Assembly: GCA_946414025.1 (NCBI GenBank)
Contig: CAMKMX010000014.1
Span: 1 to 59,584, forward strand
Reading direction: 5' to 3'
Source: an uncultured Fibrobacter sp.
GTDB taxonomy: Bacteria > Fibrobacterota > Fibrobacteria > Fibrobacterales > Fibrobacteraceae
DNA length: 59,584 bases
Below the pieces are notes generated by a model. That model made no database searches and was not told the origin of the DNA. It was given only the letters and a program-made list of their open reading frames with translations. Shown here piece by piece: positions 23,882-32,209 of the stretch. The stretch's first letter is position 1, and each line of letters starts with the position of its first letter. Made by a program: the position numbers and the translations under genes.

Positions 23882-23908
23882 AAAAAAAAAGACCCCCTTG
23901 CGGAGGTC
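23882..23908 (-). terminator. Terminator of tRNA-Cys
   Basis: On the minus strand, stem GACCTCC-GCAA-GGGGGTC followed by nine T. Confidence 0.85.
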
Positions 23909-23913
23909 TCGAG

Positions 23914-23986
23914 AGGCAACGATCAGACTCGAACTGATGAATAAGGCTTTTGCAGAGCCGCCCCTTACCAACTTGGGTACGTCGCC
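23914..23986 (-). tRNA. tRNA-Cys (GCA)
   Basis: On the minus strand, acceptor GGCGACG pairs with CGTTGCC (one G-U) and the discriminator is U, a tRNA-Cys identity base. The anticodon loop CTGCAAA gives anticodon GCA. The 27-43 pair appears to be a C-U mismatch. Confidence 0.93.
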
Positions 23987-23998
23987 AATGTGAGGCCT

Positions 23999-24027
23999 AA
24001 TATAGGTAATGAAAACCTGTTTTCCAA
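23999..24027 (-). promoter_or_regulatory. Promoter of tRNA-Cys
   Basis: On the minus strand, TTGGAA (24027-24022), a 17-nt spacer and TATATT (24004-23999), 12 nt before the tRNA. Confidence 0.7.
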
Positions 24028-24060
24028 GGGCAAAAGGCTAAAAAAACTAATTTTTAGGCT

Positions 24061-24594
24061 ATGTTTAACGGTTTCAAGGCGAAAATGGGCTCTTTTCTGG
24101 TGAGCCTCTGGCTAAGGAGCCTCCGGGTTCGCCTGGAGACCCCCGAGGAGTTTGGCCCGGGCATTCTTGGAACTTGGCACAGGGACCTGCTGGCCAGCTG
24201 CGTAGCCTTCAAGGACATGGGAGTTCACGCTTTTGTTTCCCAGTCCAAGGATGGGGATTTTTTTAGCGCTACCGCCAAACGACTAGGGTATGTTGTCACA
24301 AGGGGGTCCGACAGCCACGGGGCTCTCAACGTGCGTCACCTGCTGGAATCTTTAAAGTCGGGACAGTTTGCAGGCATGGCTCTGGACGGCCCGCACGGCC
24401 CAGCAGGGATTGTGAAACCCGGATCCCTTTGGCTGTCAAGGAAATCGGGACGACCGTTGTGGGAAATCCAGGTGCAGTACGGCCGACATTTCACCTTGCA
24501 TACTTGGGACCGGTTTATAATTCCCTTGCCTATGTCAACAATTGTCGTGAGAATTAAGTATTTTTGTCAAAAACAAAAGGATGATGTACCGTGA
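24061..24594 (+). CDS. DUF374 lysophospholipid acyltransferase-like protein
   Basis: The 177-residue protein matches the DUF374 branch of lysophospholipid/lipid A acyltransferases. It has ILGTWHRDLLASC, where the usual HxxxxD acyltransferase motif is HRDLLAS, followed by FVSQSKDGDFFS, VTRGSDSHGALNVRHLLE and ALDGPHGPAGIVKPGSLWLS. It probably acts in lipid A or phospholipid acylation at the inner membrane. At 177 residues it is a little short for the family, but both ends look natural. ATG 24061 lies 7 nt after TAATTT without a Shine-Dalgarno. It overlaps the downstream exonuclease gene by 4 bp. Confidence 0.78.
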   Translation: MFNGFKAKMGSFLVSLWLRSLRVRLETPEEFGPGILGTWHRDLLASCVAFKDMGVHAFVSQSKDGDFFSATAKRLGYVVTRGSDSHGALNVRHLLESLKSGQFAGMALDGPHGPAGIVKPGSLWLSRKSGRPLWEIQVQYGRHFTLHTWDRFIIPLPMSTIVVRIKYFCQKQKDDVP

Positions 24595-25238
24595 TTGCTT
24601 TAGCTCCAAAATTCGTGGCCTTTGACTTGGAAACGACTGGCCTTGACAATAAAAAAGACGAAATCATTGAAATCGGTGCCGTGAAATTTACGGTGGAAAC
24701 CAAGAACGGCAAGGTTGTGCCCAAGTTGCTTTCCGAGTTTGAAACCTTCGTAAAGCCCAACATGCTGATTCCCGCCGAGGCTTCCAACGTGAACCACATC
24801 TATGACAAGGATGTGGAGAACGCGCCTCCTGTAGGCGAGTGCCTCAAGGGTTTTACGGCTTTCTGTGGTCAGGGCTCTATATTGATTGCCCACAACGCAA
24901 ACTTCGATGCCAGTTTTTTGCGGGTGGCATACGCCAAGAATCCCCAGTTGGTACCGGGGAATCCGGTGATTGACAGTCTTGTTGTTTCAAGGACAATCCT
25001 GCCCGAACTGGAAAACCATAAGCTGGGGTACATGGCGAACTTGTTCAAGCGACGTAACGAGATTGCCATGAGCATTGATTCCGAAAAGATGCACCGCGCC
25101 GTCTACGACTGCGAGATGCTCATGGAAGTTTTCGTGGCCATCCTCCGCCGCCGGTTCAAGGAAAAGGATTGGGAGCTGGGGAACATCATGGCCAGCATGG
25201 CCAAGTACAAGGGCACTCCGCAGTTTATTAACAAGTGA
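24591..25238 (+). CDS. DnaQ-like 3'-5' exonuclease
   Basis: The 215-residue protein has the DEDDh exonuclease motifs: Exo I FDLETTGL (Asp and Glu near residues 11 and 13), Exo II LIAHNANFDASFL near residue 100, and Exo III HRAVYDCEML near residue 165. It may be the proofreading epsilon subunit of DNA polymerase III or a related DNA-repair exonuclease. The family is broad. It starts with GTG 24591 inside the acyltransferase gene, with AAAAGGATG upstream. Its stop TGA begins a long heptad array. Confidence 0.85.
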   Translation: MIALAPKFVAFDLETTGLDNKKDEIIEIGAVKFTVETKNGKVVPKLLSEFETFVKPNMLIPAEASNVNHIYDKDVENAPPVGECLKGFTAFCGQGSILIAHNANFDASFLRVAYAKNPQLVPGNPVIDSLVVSRTILPELENHKLGYMANLFKRRNEIAMSIDSEKMHRAVYDCEMLMEVFVAILRRRFKEKDWELGNIMASMAKYKGTPQFINK

Positions 25239-25334
25239 TTAGGACTATGAGGTTTGAGACCAGCTATCCTAACCCCGAGCCTCGCACCTCGTGCCTCCCA
25301 AACCCCTAAATCCTAGCCCCTAGTCTCTAAACAA
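25236..25334. repeat. Heptad tandem repeat, long degenerate array
   Basis: About 14 units of 7 bp in register, beginning at the exonuclease stop codon (TGATTAG, GACTATG, AGGTTTG and so on). It drifts through GCCTCGC ACCTCGT types to TAAATCC TAGCCCC types. It shows several heptad words fused in one array. Confidence 0.7.
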
Positions 25335-25345
25335 TACACAAAACA

Positions 25346-25372
25346 CCGCCAAAGAAGACTTTGGCGGCTTTT
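25346..25372. terminator. Bidirectional terminator between the exonuclease and rpmB
   Basis: A perfect 9-bp stem CCGCCAAAG-AAGA-CTTTGGCGG followed by CTTTTC; the reverse strand has a short T tract as well. Confidence 0.8.
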
Positions 25373-25391
25373 CAGTTTTGTTTGGCGAGAA

Positions 25392-25613
25392 TTAGATGCC
25401 GAGTTCCTGGGCAACAGCCTGGATACCGCACTTGCTGATAGTGCGGAGACCGGCAGCGCTCACGCGGAGGGTAACCCAACGATCTTCTTCGGGGATATAG
25501 AAGCGCTTCTTCTGGAGGTTGGGAAGCTGCTTCATCAACTTCTTACGGTTGGAGTGGGAAACCATGTTGCCCACGAGGCCGGCTTTTCCGGTGACTTCAC
25601 AAATACGGCTCAT
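25392..25613 (-). CDS. rpmB: 50S ribosomal protein L28
   Basis: The 73-residue protein has the L28 signature: MSRICEVTGK, VSHSNRKKLMKQLPNLQKKR, WVTLRVSAAGLRTISK. ATG 25613 is chosen over an upstream in-frame start at 25673, because CGGAG precedes it and family members begin this way. L33, often co-encoded with L28, is absent from the immediate neighbourhood. Its promoter must lie within the 57 bp separating it from ispH, or transcription comes from the ispH side. Confidence 0.95.
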   Translation of the reverse strand: MSRICEVTGKAGLVGNMVSHSNRKKLMKQLPNLQKKRFYIPEEDRWVTLRVSAAGLRTISKCGIQAVAQELGI

Positions 25614-25669
25614 AATAAAACTCCGTTGTTTTTTACGGACACCAATTTTAGTTAAAAGTGGTTGAATTG

Positions 25670-26614
25670 TCAAGACTGGGGAACGTCCTGAAGTTCCTTT
25701 GGCAGGTTAAATTTGGTAGATTCCACCAATTTGACGAAATTTTCCACCTCTACGGGGGTGAATTTCGCCTTTATCCAGTCCACTACCTCTTGGACAAGGA
25801 TTTCGGGGGCACTGGCACCGCTGGAAAGCCCTACGGTCTCCACCCCCTGGAACCATTCCGGATCCAGGTCGTGGACAGACTCGATCAGGTGGCTCTTGAT
25901 GCCCTGTTCCAGCCCCAGTTCCATGAGTCGGGAAGAATTGGAGGAATTCTTTGCCCCTACCACCAGGAGCAGATCCACCTGGGAGCACAGGTCCAAAACG
26001 GCGGCCTGACGGTTTCCGGTGGCGTAGCACAGGTCTCCGGCTTCGGGCCCGATGATGTTCGGGAATTTTTCTTTCAGCTTGGCGATAATCTTGCGGGTCT
26101 CGGCTACGGAGAGGGTGGTCTGGGTGATGTAGGCGATTTCCTTGCCGTCCTGGAAAGAGAGCTTTTCAATGTCTTCTTCGTTCCGGATGAGGGTGATGGC
26201 GCCTTCAGGGAGCTGCCCCAGGGTGCCTTCCACCTCGGCGTGTCCGGCATGCCCGATCAGGATAATGTGGCGACCGGCATTAAAATGGCGCTTGGCGCTG
26301 AAATGGACCTTGCGGACCAGGGGGCAGGTGGCGTCCACCACCTTCAGATGCCTGTTTTCGGCGTCCTGGTAGATGTGGTCCGCCACTCCGTGGGCCGAAA
26401 AGATGACTACGGAACCTTCGGGAACCTCGTCCACTTCATCGACGAAGATGACTCCCTTGGATTTCAGGGTTTCTACCACGTAGCGGTTGTGGACTATCTC
26501 GTGTCGCACGTAGATTGGGGAGCCGAATTTTTCCAGGGCCTTTTCCACCACGTGAATGGCCCGGTCTACTCCGGCGCAGAATCCGCGGGGGGTGGCAAGA
26601 ATCAGTTTCTTCAT
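25670..26614 (-). CDS. ispH: 4-hydroxy-3-methylbut-2-enyl diphosphate reductase
   Basis: The 314-residue iron-sulfur enzyme makes IPP and DMAPP in the last step of the MEP isoprenoid pathway. It has the conserved ATPRGFCAGVDRAI with the first cluster Cys at 13, YVRHEIVHN, FSAHGV, DATCPLV with the second Cys, and NSSNS and SGASAPE near the C-terminus. It is cytoplasmic. It follows waaA by 4 bp on the minus strand and supplies isoprenoids for the quinone and lipid carriers made by neighbouring loci. Full-length by family standards. Confidence 0.95.
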   Translation of the reverse strand: MKKLILATPRGFCAGVDRAIHVVEKALEKFGSPIYVRHEIVHNRYVVETLKSKGVIFVDEVDEVPEGSVVIFSAHGVADHIYQDAENRHLKVVDATCPLVRKVHFSAKRHFNAGRHIILIGHAGHAEVEGTLGQLPEGAITLIRNEEDIEKLSFQDGKEIAYITQTTLSVAETRKIIAKLKEKFPNIIGPEAGDLCYATGNRQAAVLDLCSQVDLLLVVGAKNSSNSSRLMELGLEQGIKSHLIESVHDLDPEWFQGVETVGLSSGASAPEILVQEVVDWIKAKFTPVEVENFVKLVESTKFNLPKELQDVPQS

Positions 26615-26618
26615 GTTT

Positions 26619-27806
26619 TTAGCCTTGTGCCTTGAGCAGGTCTTTCAAAAAATCTACAAGTTTCTGGTATGATTCCGTAATTTTCAGCCGTTCCCGTTCC
26701 AGGAAGGACTTGACCATCCGGATGTCGGCCTTGTTCCGGTCGGCAAAGCCTGCGGTGGTCTGGAGCTGTGTCAACACACCTTCGCGGACCAGGGTGCAGA
26801 CGGTTTCCCTTTGCCCTCTGGAGTAAGGACCGACGCAGGTGGCCACGCCGTTCTGGAGAGGTTCCCAGAAATCGTGGACCCCGAGGGTCAGGCTGAAGGA
26901 GCCTCCCACTACGGCAGACTTTGACATTTTCAAGATTTCCGGGACAAGCCCGAATTTGGTGACCAGGGCGACGGCGCCCTTTTGAACCAGGGGCCACTCC
27001 GTTACAATCAGTTCCTGTTCCAGCAGGGCCTTGCGGAAGGTTTCTACCTCTTCGAGCCTGCGGGGAACAAGCACTACGGATTCCTGGTGCTTGATGGAAG
27101 AAAGAATCATGCGGCTGAGGCTTGCCCATTCGGCAAAGTGCATGGACAGGAATGCCGTATCTACGCTAGGATTCTCGGGAGCGGCGACCTCTTTGCCGGA
27201 CTTGGCCCAGGAGAGCAGTTTCCAGTCCCCGCCGATAAAGGCCTTTGCCGGACAGGTTCCGTCGAAGGCCGACTGGATTCGGTTTGAATCGGCTCCGGTC
27301 TGCATGGCGGCGAACCCTACGGAACTGTAGTCCAGGAAGGGCAGTGCCCTGTGGAACCTGCCGGAAACGATGGCTACGGAAGGCTTTAGTGAAAGCCGCC
27401 GCATGGCGGAGAGGTAGCCCGGCCAGAGTTCGTTTTCTCCCAGGACAAGACCGACAGGCTTTACCTTGGAGATGAACTTCGTCAGGGAGGTGGGCGTGTC
27501 TGCGGGAGCCAGGGCGGCTTCGATATCCTTGCCCGAGTTCTTCAGAAATTGGACAACTTCCGGCTTCTGCGTCGTGATGAGAATTTTCGGGCAGTCGGGC
27601 AGGTCCTGCTGCAGGAATCCGGCGAGGGAGAGGAGCATCCGGCATTCGCCGAGGCTTGCACCATGTAGCCAGAGGTACGGGCCTTCGGGCCAGTCGCCGT
27701 CCAGCCTTTCTGAAATATGGAACCTGTTTTCGATGGCGGGGACCTTTGCGGTGGCGCCAGCCACAATTCCTGCCACTTCGCGGACTATGCTGAATGCGTT
27801 GAACAT
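26619..27806 (-). CDS. waaA: 3-deoxy-D-manno-octulosonic acid (Kdo) transferase
   Basis: The 395-residue GT-B glycosyltransferase adds Kdo from CMP-Kdo to lipid IVA. It shows the family signatures LWLHGASLGEC near residue 40 with the catalytic Glu, KILITTQKPE, GLVLGENELWPG, and in the C-terminal domain VVGGSFSLTLGVHDFWEPLQNG. The usual N-terminal membrane anchor is weak here. It is followed by ispH (4 bp) and preceded without a gap by a PEMT-type methyltransferase, in a minus-strand operon that begins at the ABC transporter (29925). It shows that the organism makes lipopolysaccharide or lipooligosaccharide. Confidence 0.92.
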   Translation of the reverse strand: MFNAFSIVREVAGIVAGATAKVPAIENRFHISERLDGDWPEGPYLWLHGASLGECRMLLSLAGFLQQDLPDCPKILITTQKPEVVQFLKNSGKDIEAALAPADTPTSLTKFISKVKPVGLVLGENELWPGYLSAMRRLSLKPSVAIVSGRFHRALPFLDYSSVGFAAMQTGADSNRIQSAFDGTCPAKAFIGGDWKLLSWAKSGKEVAAPENPSVDTAFLSMHFAEWASLSRMILSSIKHQESVVLVPRRLEEVETFRKALLEQELIVTEWPLVQKGAVALVTKFGLVPEILKMSKSAVVGGSFSLTLGVHDFWEPLQNGVATCVGPYSRGQRETVCTLVREGVLTQLQTTAGFADRNKADIRMVKSFLERERLKITESYQKLVDFLKDLLKAQG

Positions 27807-28373
27807 CTACGCTCCAAAGAAAGCTTTTCTACTGTACAACACGAAAATTAACAAAATGACCCATAGCCAGGTAGAAAAATCCGCCCGTAGGGTTTGGAAA
27901 AAAGTTCTGGGTTGCGCGGTTGCCACAAAATTTCGTGGATTTGGAAAAAACGCCCAGGTTTTTGCACTCCATTCTATCCATTTTTCTTGAAAGGTGGTTT
28001 TCAGGAACTGGTCTTCTGCTTTTGATAGGGCGAATTCTAGGGCGAAAAGGGCGGCAAAAAAAGGAATGGTCCAAAGGTCAAAACCAAGGTGAAAAATGAT
28101 GGCCGCGCTGGCGATGAAACTGTTGGAAACGTAGAGCGGGTGCCGCATCAGGGAGTAGGCTCCGGTGGTGACTAGGGTGGGGGCCGCGTGGGTGTTTCCG
28201 CGGGTGTGTTCACCGATGGTGCGCCTTGCAAAAATCCGGAGCAGGATGCCTACGGCAAGGAGGATTGCCGCTACTATAGTGGGTCCATATTTTAACGGGG
28301 ATGATGGCGCGACGATAAGTCCGAGACCTAGCACGCCCAGAATAAGACCTCTCCACCTATAGAGACTTTTCAT
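27807..28373 (-). CDS. PEMT/ICMT-type membrane methyltransferase
   Basis: The 188-residue protein has about five TM helices and the phospholipid/isoprenylcysteine methyltransferase signature: HTRGNTHAAPTLVTTGAYS followed by RHPLYVSN (residues about 73-99), then LSKAEDQFLKTTFQEKWIEW near residue 140. Members methylate membrane lipids or small molecules with SAM. The substrate is not predictable. Its start overlaps the end of the ABC transporter gene by 17 bp and its stop abuts waaA. A lipid-directed role is therefore reasonable. Confidence 0.75.
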   Translation of the reverse strand: MKSLYRWRGLILGVLGLGLIVAPSSPLKYGPTIVAAILLAVGILLRIFARRTIGEHTRGNTHAAPTLVTTGAYSLMRHPLYVSNSFIASAAIIFHLGFDLWTIPFFAALFALEFALSKAEDQFLKTTFQEKWIEWSAKTWAFFPNPRNFVATAQPRTFFQTLRADFSTWLWVILLIFVLYSRKAFFGA

Positions 28374-29925
28374 GGTCCAGGTCCACCAACAGGAACTTGT
28401 TTTCTAATGTTTCGGGCAGGCGGTCATGGCTAGAAATCAGGAGCCACTTGCCAAGTTTCTCGCAGGCTTCCAGAAGCCTTTCCAGGATGGGAGCGCGGTC
28501 GTTCAGGGCGATGCCCGCCAGAGGTTCGTCCAGCAGTAAAATCTTGGAAGGGGAGGCTAACGCCCATAGCAGGGCCACCTTGGCCCGCTCTCCTCCGGAG
28601 AGGGACTCCTTGGAAAGCAGTTTCTGGATTCGGGAGGCCTCCATGAAGCCTTGCAAAAGGGAAGAAGGTTCTCGTTCCAGCATCTTTTTTAGGATGTTTT
28701 TTGGCGGGAGCTCCAAATCCTGGGACATGAGGAAAATTCCGTCGGGACTTGCGCTTTCGGGGAGGCTCATTTCGCCCTGGTTCCATTCTTCCAGATGGGC
28801 GATGAGCCGTAGTAGCGTAGTCTTGCCGGAACCGTTTTGCCCTTTCAGGAGCACAGGCTGTTTTGCGTTCCAACTGAGATTGAGGTTGCGATAGACCTGG
28901 GTTTCGGAGTTTTGGTCGTCGAGACCTTTGTACGAAAAATCTCCCTGACAAACGGTAAGATTGTCTCCGCTGGCAGAAGGTGCGGGTGCTTTTTCGGGGA
29001 TAGTCTCGAACTTGAAAAGGTAGGCGCAGGCGCTTGCCAGGGCGCGGAATTCCGGCAGGGCACGGGAACATTCCTTGACGGGTTTGTAGCTCAGGAGTAC
29101 GGCGGAACAAAACAGGATGAGCCCCTTGCTGTCCATCCATCCCTGTGCAATAAGAATGGCGCAGAAAGCGAGGACGAACACCATGGACAGAACCGAGACG
29201 GATTCCATTACCAGGGAAAGGCCGTTCTTGCGTATAGAAAAGCGCCTTGTATGTTCGCTGAGGTCTCGGGAGTCGCTCTGGAGTGTCGCAGAAAGGGTAG
29301 CCCTTTCTTGAGGGGCGCTCCAGGAGCGGAACAGTCGCCTGGTCATGTCGAAGTTGTTCCGGAATTTAGACTTTTCAAACAGCAGGGATTCTTCTTCGGG
29401 GCCCATGCGGTGGATTTTTCGCTGGAGGAGTGCTACCAGGGGCACGATAATCAAGAAAAGGAACAGGGTCAGGGGCCAGGAAATATAGAGCAGTACGGGA
29501 ATGAAAACGAGGAGCTGCAAAATGGCCTGGGTCGCCTGGAAAAAGACGTTTCCGTTACTTTGGATGGTGTGGATGGCGTCAAAGGCCATTTCTGTCTGGG
29601 TGTTGCTGTTTTGGTCATGGAAAAAACGGGGGGACAGGTTTCGGAGTTTTCGGATAAACCAGCTCCGCAAGGTGGAACTGATGGAGAATATCCAGGTCTC
29701 GTTCTGCCGGACCTTGGCGAAGAGAAAAATTAGGCGGAGTGCCGTCAATAGGACCATCAGGGTCACCCATTCGGTCAAGGTAAAGGTGGATTCCTGGGAA
29801 AGTAAATCCATGAAGGAGCGGATGCCCCACAGCAGGGCGCCGTCGGCGGCACTGGAGGCTATGGCCAGCGGCAGGAACCGCAAAATGCCTTTCAAAAGGG
29901 ATTTTTTGAGCCACTTTTTCAACAT
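28357..29925 (-). CDS. ABC transporter, fused permease and ATPase
   Basis: The 522-residue half-exporter has an N-terminal TM domain of about six helices (residues about 15-300). The ATPase domain has Walker A LLKGQNGSGKTTLL at about 357-370, a Q-loop in FLMSQDLELP, signature LSGGERAKVALLWALAS and Walker B ILLLDEP. The layout resembles MsbA/CydD-type exporters but is short. It leads the operon with the methyltransferase, waaA and ispH, which favours a lipid or envelope substrate. Start ATG 29925 lacks a Shine-Dalgarno; TACATT is 10 nt upstream. Confidence 0.85.
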   Translation of the reverse strand: MLKKWLKKSLLKGILRFLPLAIASSAADGALLWGIRSFMDLLSQESTFTLTEWVTLMVLLTALRLIFLFAKVRQNETWIFSISSTLRSWFIRKLRNLSPRFFHDQNSNTQTEMAFDAIHTIQSNGNVFFQATQAILQLLVFIPVLLYISWPLTLFLFLIIVPLVALLQRKIHRMGPEEESLLFEKSKFRNNFDMTRRLFRSWSAPQERATLSATLQSDSRDLSEHTRRFSIRKNGLSLVMESVSVLSMVFVLAFCAILIAQGWMDSKGLILFCSAVLLSYKPVKECSRALPEFRALASACAYLFKFETIPEKAPAPSASGDNLTVCQGDFSYKGLDDQNSETQVYRNLNLSWNAKQPVLLKGQNGSGKTTLLRLIAHLEEWNQGEMSLPESASPDGIFLMSQDLELPPKNILKKMLEREPSSLLQGFMEASRIQKLLSKESLSGGERAKVALLWALASPSKILLLDEPLAGIALNDRAPILERLLEACEKLGKWLLISSHDRLPETLENKFLLVDLDHEKSL

Positions 29926-29961
29926 CTTCGTCGAAAATGTAAAAAAATTAGCCCCCCACCC

Positions 29962-29989
29962 TTTACAAAGAAATAAAGTTTCCTATATT
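29962..29989 (+). promoter_or_regulatory. Promoter of tRNA-Glu
   Basis: TTTACA (29962-29967), a 16-nt spacer and TATATT (29984-29989) followed by TG. Transcription should start a few bases before the tRNA. Confidence 0.65.
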
Positions 29990-30003
29990 TGGCCTTACTT
30001 AAT

Positions 30004-30076
30004 GCCCCTATCGTCTAGTGGCCCAGGACTCGGGATTTTCATTCCCGCAACAGCGGTTCGAAACCGCTTGGGGGTA
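30004..30076 (+). tRNA. tRNA-Glu (UUC)
   Basis: Acceptor GCCCCTA pairs with TGGGGGT (two G-U pairs). The anticodon arm CGGGA-TTTTCAT-TCCCG gives anticodon TTC. The T arm is AGCGG-TTCGAAA-CCGCT. CCA is not encoded. Confidence 0.93.
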
Positions 30077-30085
30077 TAAAAAAAG

Positions 30086-30112
30086 GAACCAACGTTGTTG
30101 GTTCTTTTTTTT
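30086..30112 (+). terminator. Terminator of tRNA-Glu
   Basis: Stem GAACCAAC-GTT-GTTGGTTC followed by eight T. Confidence 0.88.
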
Positions 30113-30203
30113 ATACCCTGAGGTTGGCCTCATCCACGAAGTGGTGGGGCCCAACCTAACATGTATAAAGGGACTCCGCCAAATGGTGGAGTTCCTTTTT
30201 TTA
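30113..30203 (+). ncRNA. Candidate structured RNA between two terminators
   Basis: After the tRNA-Glu terminator come a long imperfect hairpin (AGGTTGG...CCAACCT, 30121-30157) and then a 12-bp stem with G-U pairs, GGGACTCCGCCA / TGGTGGAGTTCC (30170-30195), ending in TTTTTTTA. The layout hairpin plus intrinsic terminator could be a small RNA or simply the 3' region of the convergent M16 peptidase gene. No promoter was identified, so the call is weak. Confidence 0.3.
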
Positions 30204-30219
30204 TTGTGTTTGATTACCC

Positions 30220-31491
30220 TTAAAAGAAGTTCATTTCAAGGACGGTTTTTTTCTTGCTCTTGGGTTCCACCACGGCAGCAGAGAATTTTGCTGCGTCGAA
30301 GAGGCTATTTACCGTCTCGACGACTTCGTCTTCTGGCATATTCTTGATGATCCGCTCGCTTTCCTCCATGGAGTGAAATTCTCCCAGATGCAGGATTTGT
30401 TCTGCTGTTCGGACCACACGTTTTTCAGGGCTGTCGGCGCCTAGATACATTCCGCCCAAGATGTTAGTGCGGATGCGCTCAAATTCCCCCCTTCGGAAAC
30501 CATACTTCAAGAAGTTACGGGTTTCTTCAAGTGAAAGGCCAAAAGCAGTTTTGAGTTGATGAGGTTCTGTCGCAAGGGATATTCCCCAGTCGGTGCAGTC
30601 CCGATAGATGTCGGCGGTAGAATAGACAGAGTAGGCCAGTCCTTTGTCCTCGCGAATTTTCTGGAACAGACGGCTGGCCATGCCTGCGCCCATGGCCACA
30701 TTGAACAGGGAGAGAGCGCAACGCCCCCGCTCGTCCATCAGGTTGCGGTCAAAGCTCAAGCCCCAAAACAAGTTGGATTGGGCGATATCCTGTTTTTGTA
30801 CAACTTTCACGCTGTTGTGGGCCTTGTATGTGTCTGCTGGCAATGGTCCGCGTGTTTTTTTACAGGCGAATTTTTCTGCACAAAGTCGAACAAGCTCTTC
30901 GTGGTCCACCTTGCCCGAGGCGCACACCAGTAAGGGAATTTCGTTGATTACTTGTTGCTTGTATTTGAGCATTTGGCGGTGGGTAAGGGCTCTTACTTGC
31001 TTGACCGTTCCCGTGATGGAGTGGGCAATCCCGCAGCCTTGGAAATGGATGGCGTTGAAAACATCGCCAACGATTTCTTCGGGAATGTCGTCGTAACTGT
31101 GAATCTCCTCGATGATCACCCGACGTTCCTTTTCCATTTCATTTTTGTCCATGCGGGGGTTCATGAGCATGTCGGCGATGACATCTACGGCCAGTGCCAG
31201 GTGACTTCGCTCGATCTGTGCATAAAAGCCCGTCTCTTGTCTGGTGGTGTAGGCTTCCAGGTTTCCTCCCTTGTCTTCGATAGCTCGGGCGATTTGAAGG
31301 GCGCTGCGTTTCTTGGAACCTTTGAATACCAGGTGCTCATAAAAGTGGCTCAGGCCATATTCGTCCTTTTCCTCGTGACGGCTTCCCCGTGGGACCCAGA
31401 CGCCAACGGCCACGGAATAGGCGTGGGGCATGTAGTCGGTGAGAATGGTGATGCCGTTTTCAAGTTCGGTCTTTTTGACGAGTTGTTTCAT
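30220..31491 (-). CDS. M16 family zinc peptidase
   Basis: The 423-residue protein has the inverted zinc motif HxxEH as HFYEH in GLSHFYEHLVFKG near residue 49. The distal Glu is probably in VIIEEIHSYDD near residue 126. The second, inactive M16 lobe (about 190-400) has LACASGK-like LLVCASGKV and GAGMASRLFQKIREDKGLAYSV. It resembles the processing peptidase/YmxG-type single-subunit enzymes. It has no signal peptide and is probably cytoplasmic or periplasmic by an unseen route. Upstream lies an 11-unit heptad array; the gene converges with tRNA-Glu. Confidence 0.88.
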   Translation of the reverse strand: MKQLVKKTELENGITILTDYMPHAYSVAVGVWVPRGSRHEEKDEYGLSHFYEHLVFKGSKKRSALQIARAIEDKGGNLEAYTTRQETGFYAQIERSHLALAVDVIADMLMNPRMDKNEMEKERRVIIEEIHSYDDIPEEIVGDVFNAIHFQGCGIAHSITGTVKQVRALTHRQMLKYKQQVINEIPLLVCASGKVDHEELVRLCAEKFACKKTRGPLPADTYKAHNSVKVVQKQDIAQSNLFWGLSFDRNLMDERGRCALSLFNVAMGAGMASRLFQKIREDKGLAYSVYSTADIYRDCTDWGISLATEPHQLKTAFGLSLEETRNFLKYGFRRGEFERIRTNILGGMYLGADSPEKRVVRTAEQILHLGEFHSMEESERIIKNMPEDEVVETVNSLFDAAKFSAAVVEPKSKKKTVLEMNFF

Positions 31492-31503
31492 TGAGTGGTC
31501 GTA

Positions 31504-31580
31504 GGGGCTAGGATTTAGGGGCTAGGATCTAGGGGTTAGGATCTAGGGGTTAGGTGTTAGGTAATAGGTTTTAGGTATTA
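31504..31580. repeat. Heptad tandem repeat (GGGGCTA/GGATCTA), eleven units
   Basis: The clearest array in the window: eleven 7-bp units in perfect register, all ending TA. GGGGCTA-like units alternate with GGATCTA-like units over the first half (14-bp superperiod), then comes a drift to GGTNNTA. The last unit contains the stop codon of the gene at 31578. Confidence 0.9.
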
Positions 31581-32204
31581 GGGCCGCTGGGGACAAACGC
31601 ATAGTTTTGTTATTGCGTTTTGTAAGGAGTCCAATGGGTTTTCCGTGGTCATGATTTCTGGGAATGCATCGATGACCTGCCGCCTGTTTTCGGGATAGTT
31701 CCCGCATTTCAGGTAGTAGACGCCGCTTAGCAGGGGCGAAAGTTCCTGCAGGTAGTCGGTGGCATTGGGCTTAGCGTCAAGACGCCTACGGAACAGGAAA
31801 GCGTTCCATTCCCGCAGGCACTGCGCCGCAAGAGCTCCCTTGTTGGGGCTGAACCCTTCCAGAGGAGTGATACCGCACAGGACCTGGTTCCGGCGGGACA
31901 TTTCCAGGAATTCCAGCGGAAAAGTTTCCAGATTCGAGAGAATCTCGGCACTGGAAAAAACATAGGAGAATTCCACCCCTTCGTGCAGTGCCTTCTTGCT
32001 CCAGGATTTAAGCTTGTCGATCTCCGTAGCAGAAGCGTCTTTCAATATGAATGCCACGGTCCAGGGCCTTTCCAGGGCGCTGAAGCCTTCTTCCAGACAG
32101 TCTCCGTAAAGGAATGCGGAAACCAGGTTTTCCCCGAAGGTTTCCGTAAATCTGTCGGGCCAGGGAGACTGCCTTAATTCTTGAACACTCAATATTCTTT
32201 TCAT
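31578..32204 (-). CDS. Hypothetical cytoplasmic protein
   Basis: The 208-residue protein is not recognised. It is soluble and mixed alpha/beta. The piece FGENLVSAFLYGDCLEE near residue 22 faintly recalls nucleotidyltransferase-like folds, but the catalytic GS...D-x-D pattern is absent, so no activity is proposed. ATG 32204 is chosen over an open upstream extension to 32330, because GGAGGTAG lies before it and the extension would overlap the previous gene. It follows the TPM-domain gene by 5 bp, so the two form an operon. Its stop lies in the heptad array. Confidence 0.6.
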   Translation of the reverse strand: MKRILSVQELRQSPWPDRFTETFGENLVSAFLYGDCLEEGFSALERPWTVAFILKDASATEIDKLKSWSKKALHEGVEFSYVFSSAEILSNLETFPLEFLEMSRRNQVLCGITPLEGFSPNKGALAAQCLREWNAFLFRRRLDAKPNATDYLQELSPLLSGVYYLKCGNYPENRRQVIDAFPEIMTTENPLDSLQNAITKLCVCPQRP

Positions 32205-32209
32205 AAAAA

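Noticed and set aside
25658..26635. 325-codon open frame on the plus strand
   Set aside because: Antisense to ispH, whose protein is clearly conserved; the reverse frame shows no domain and no ribosome binding site.
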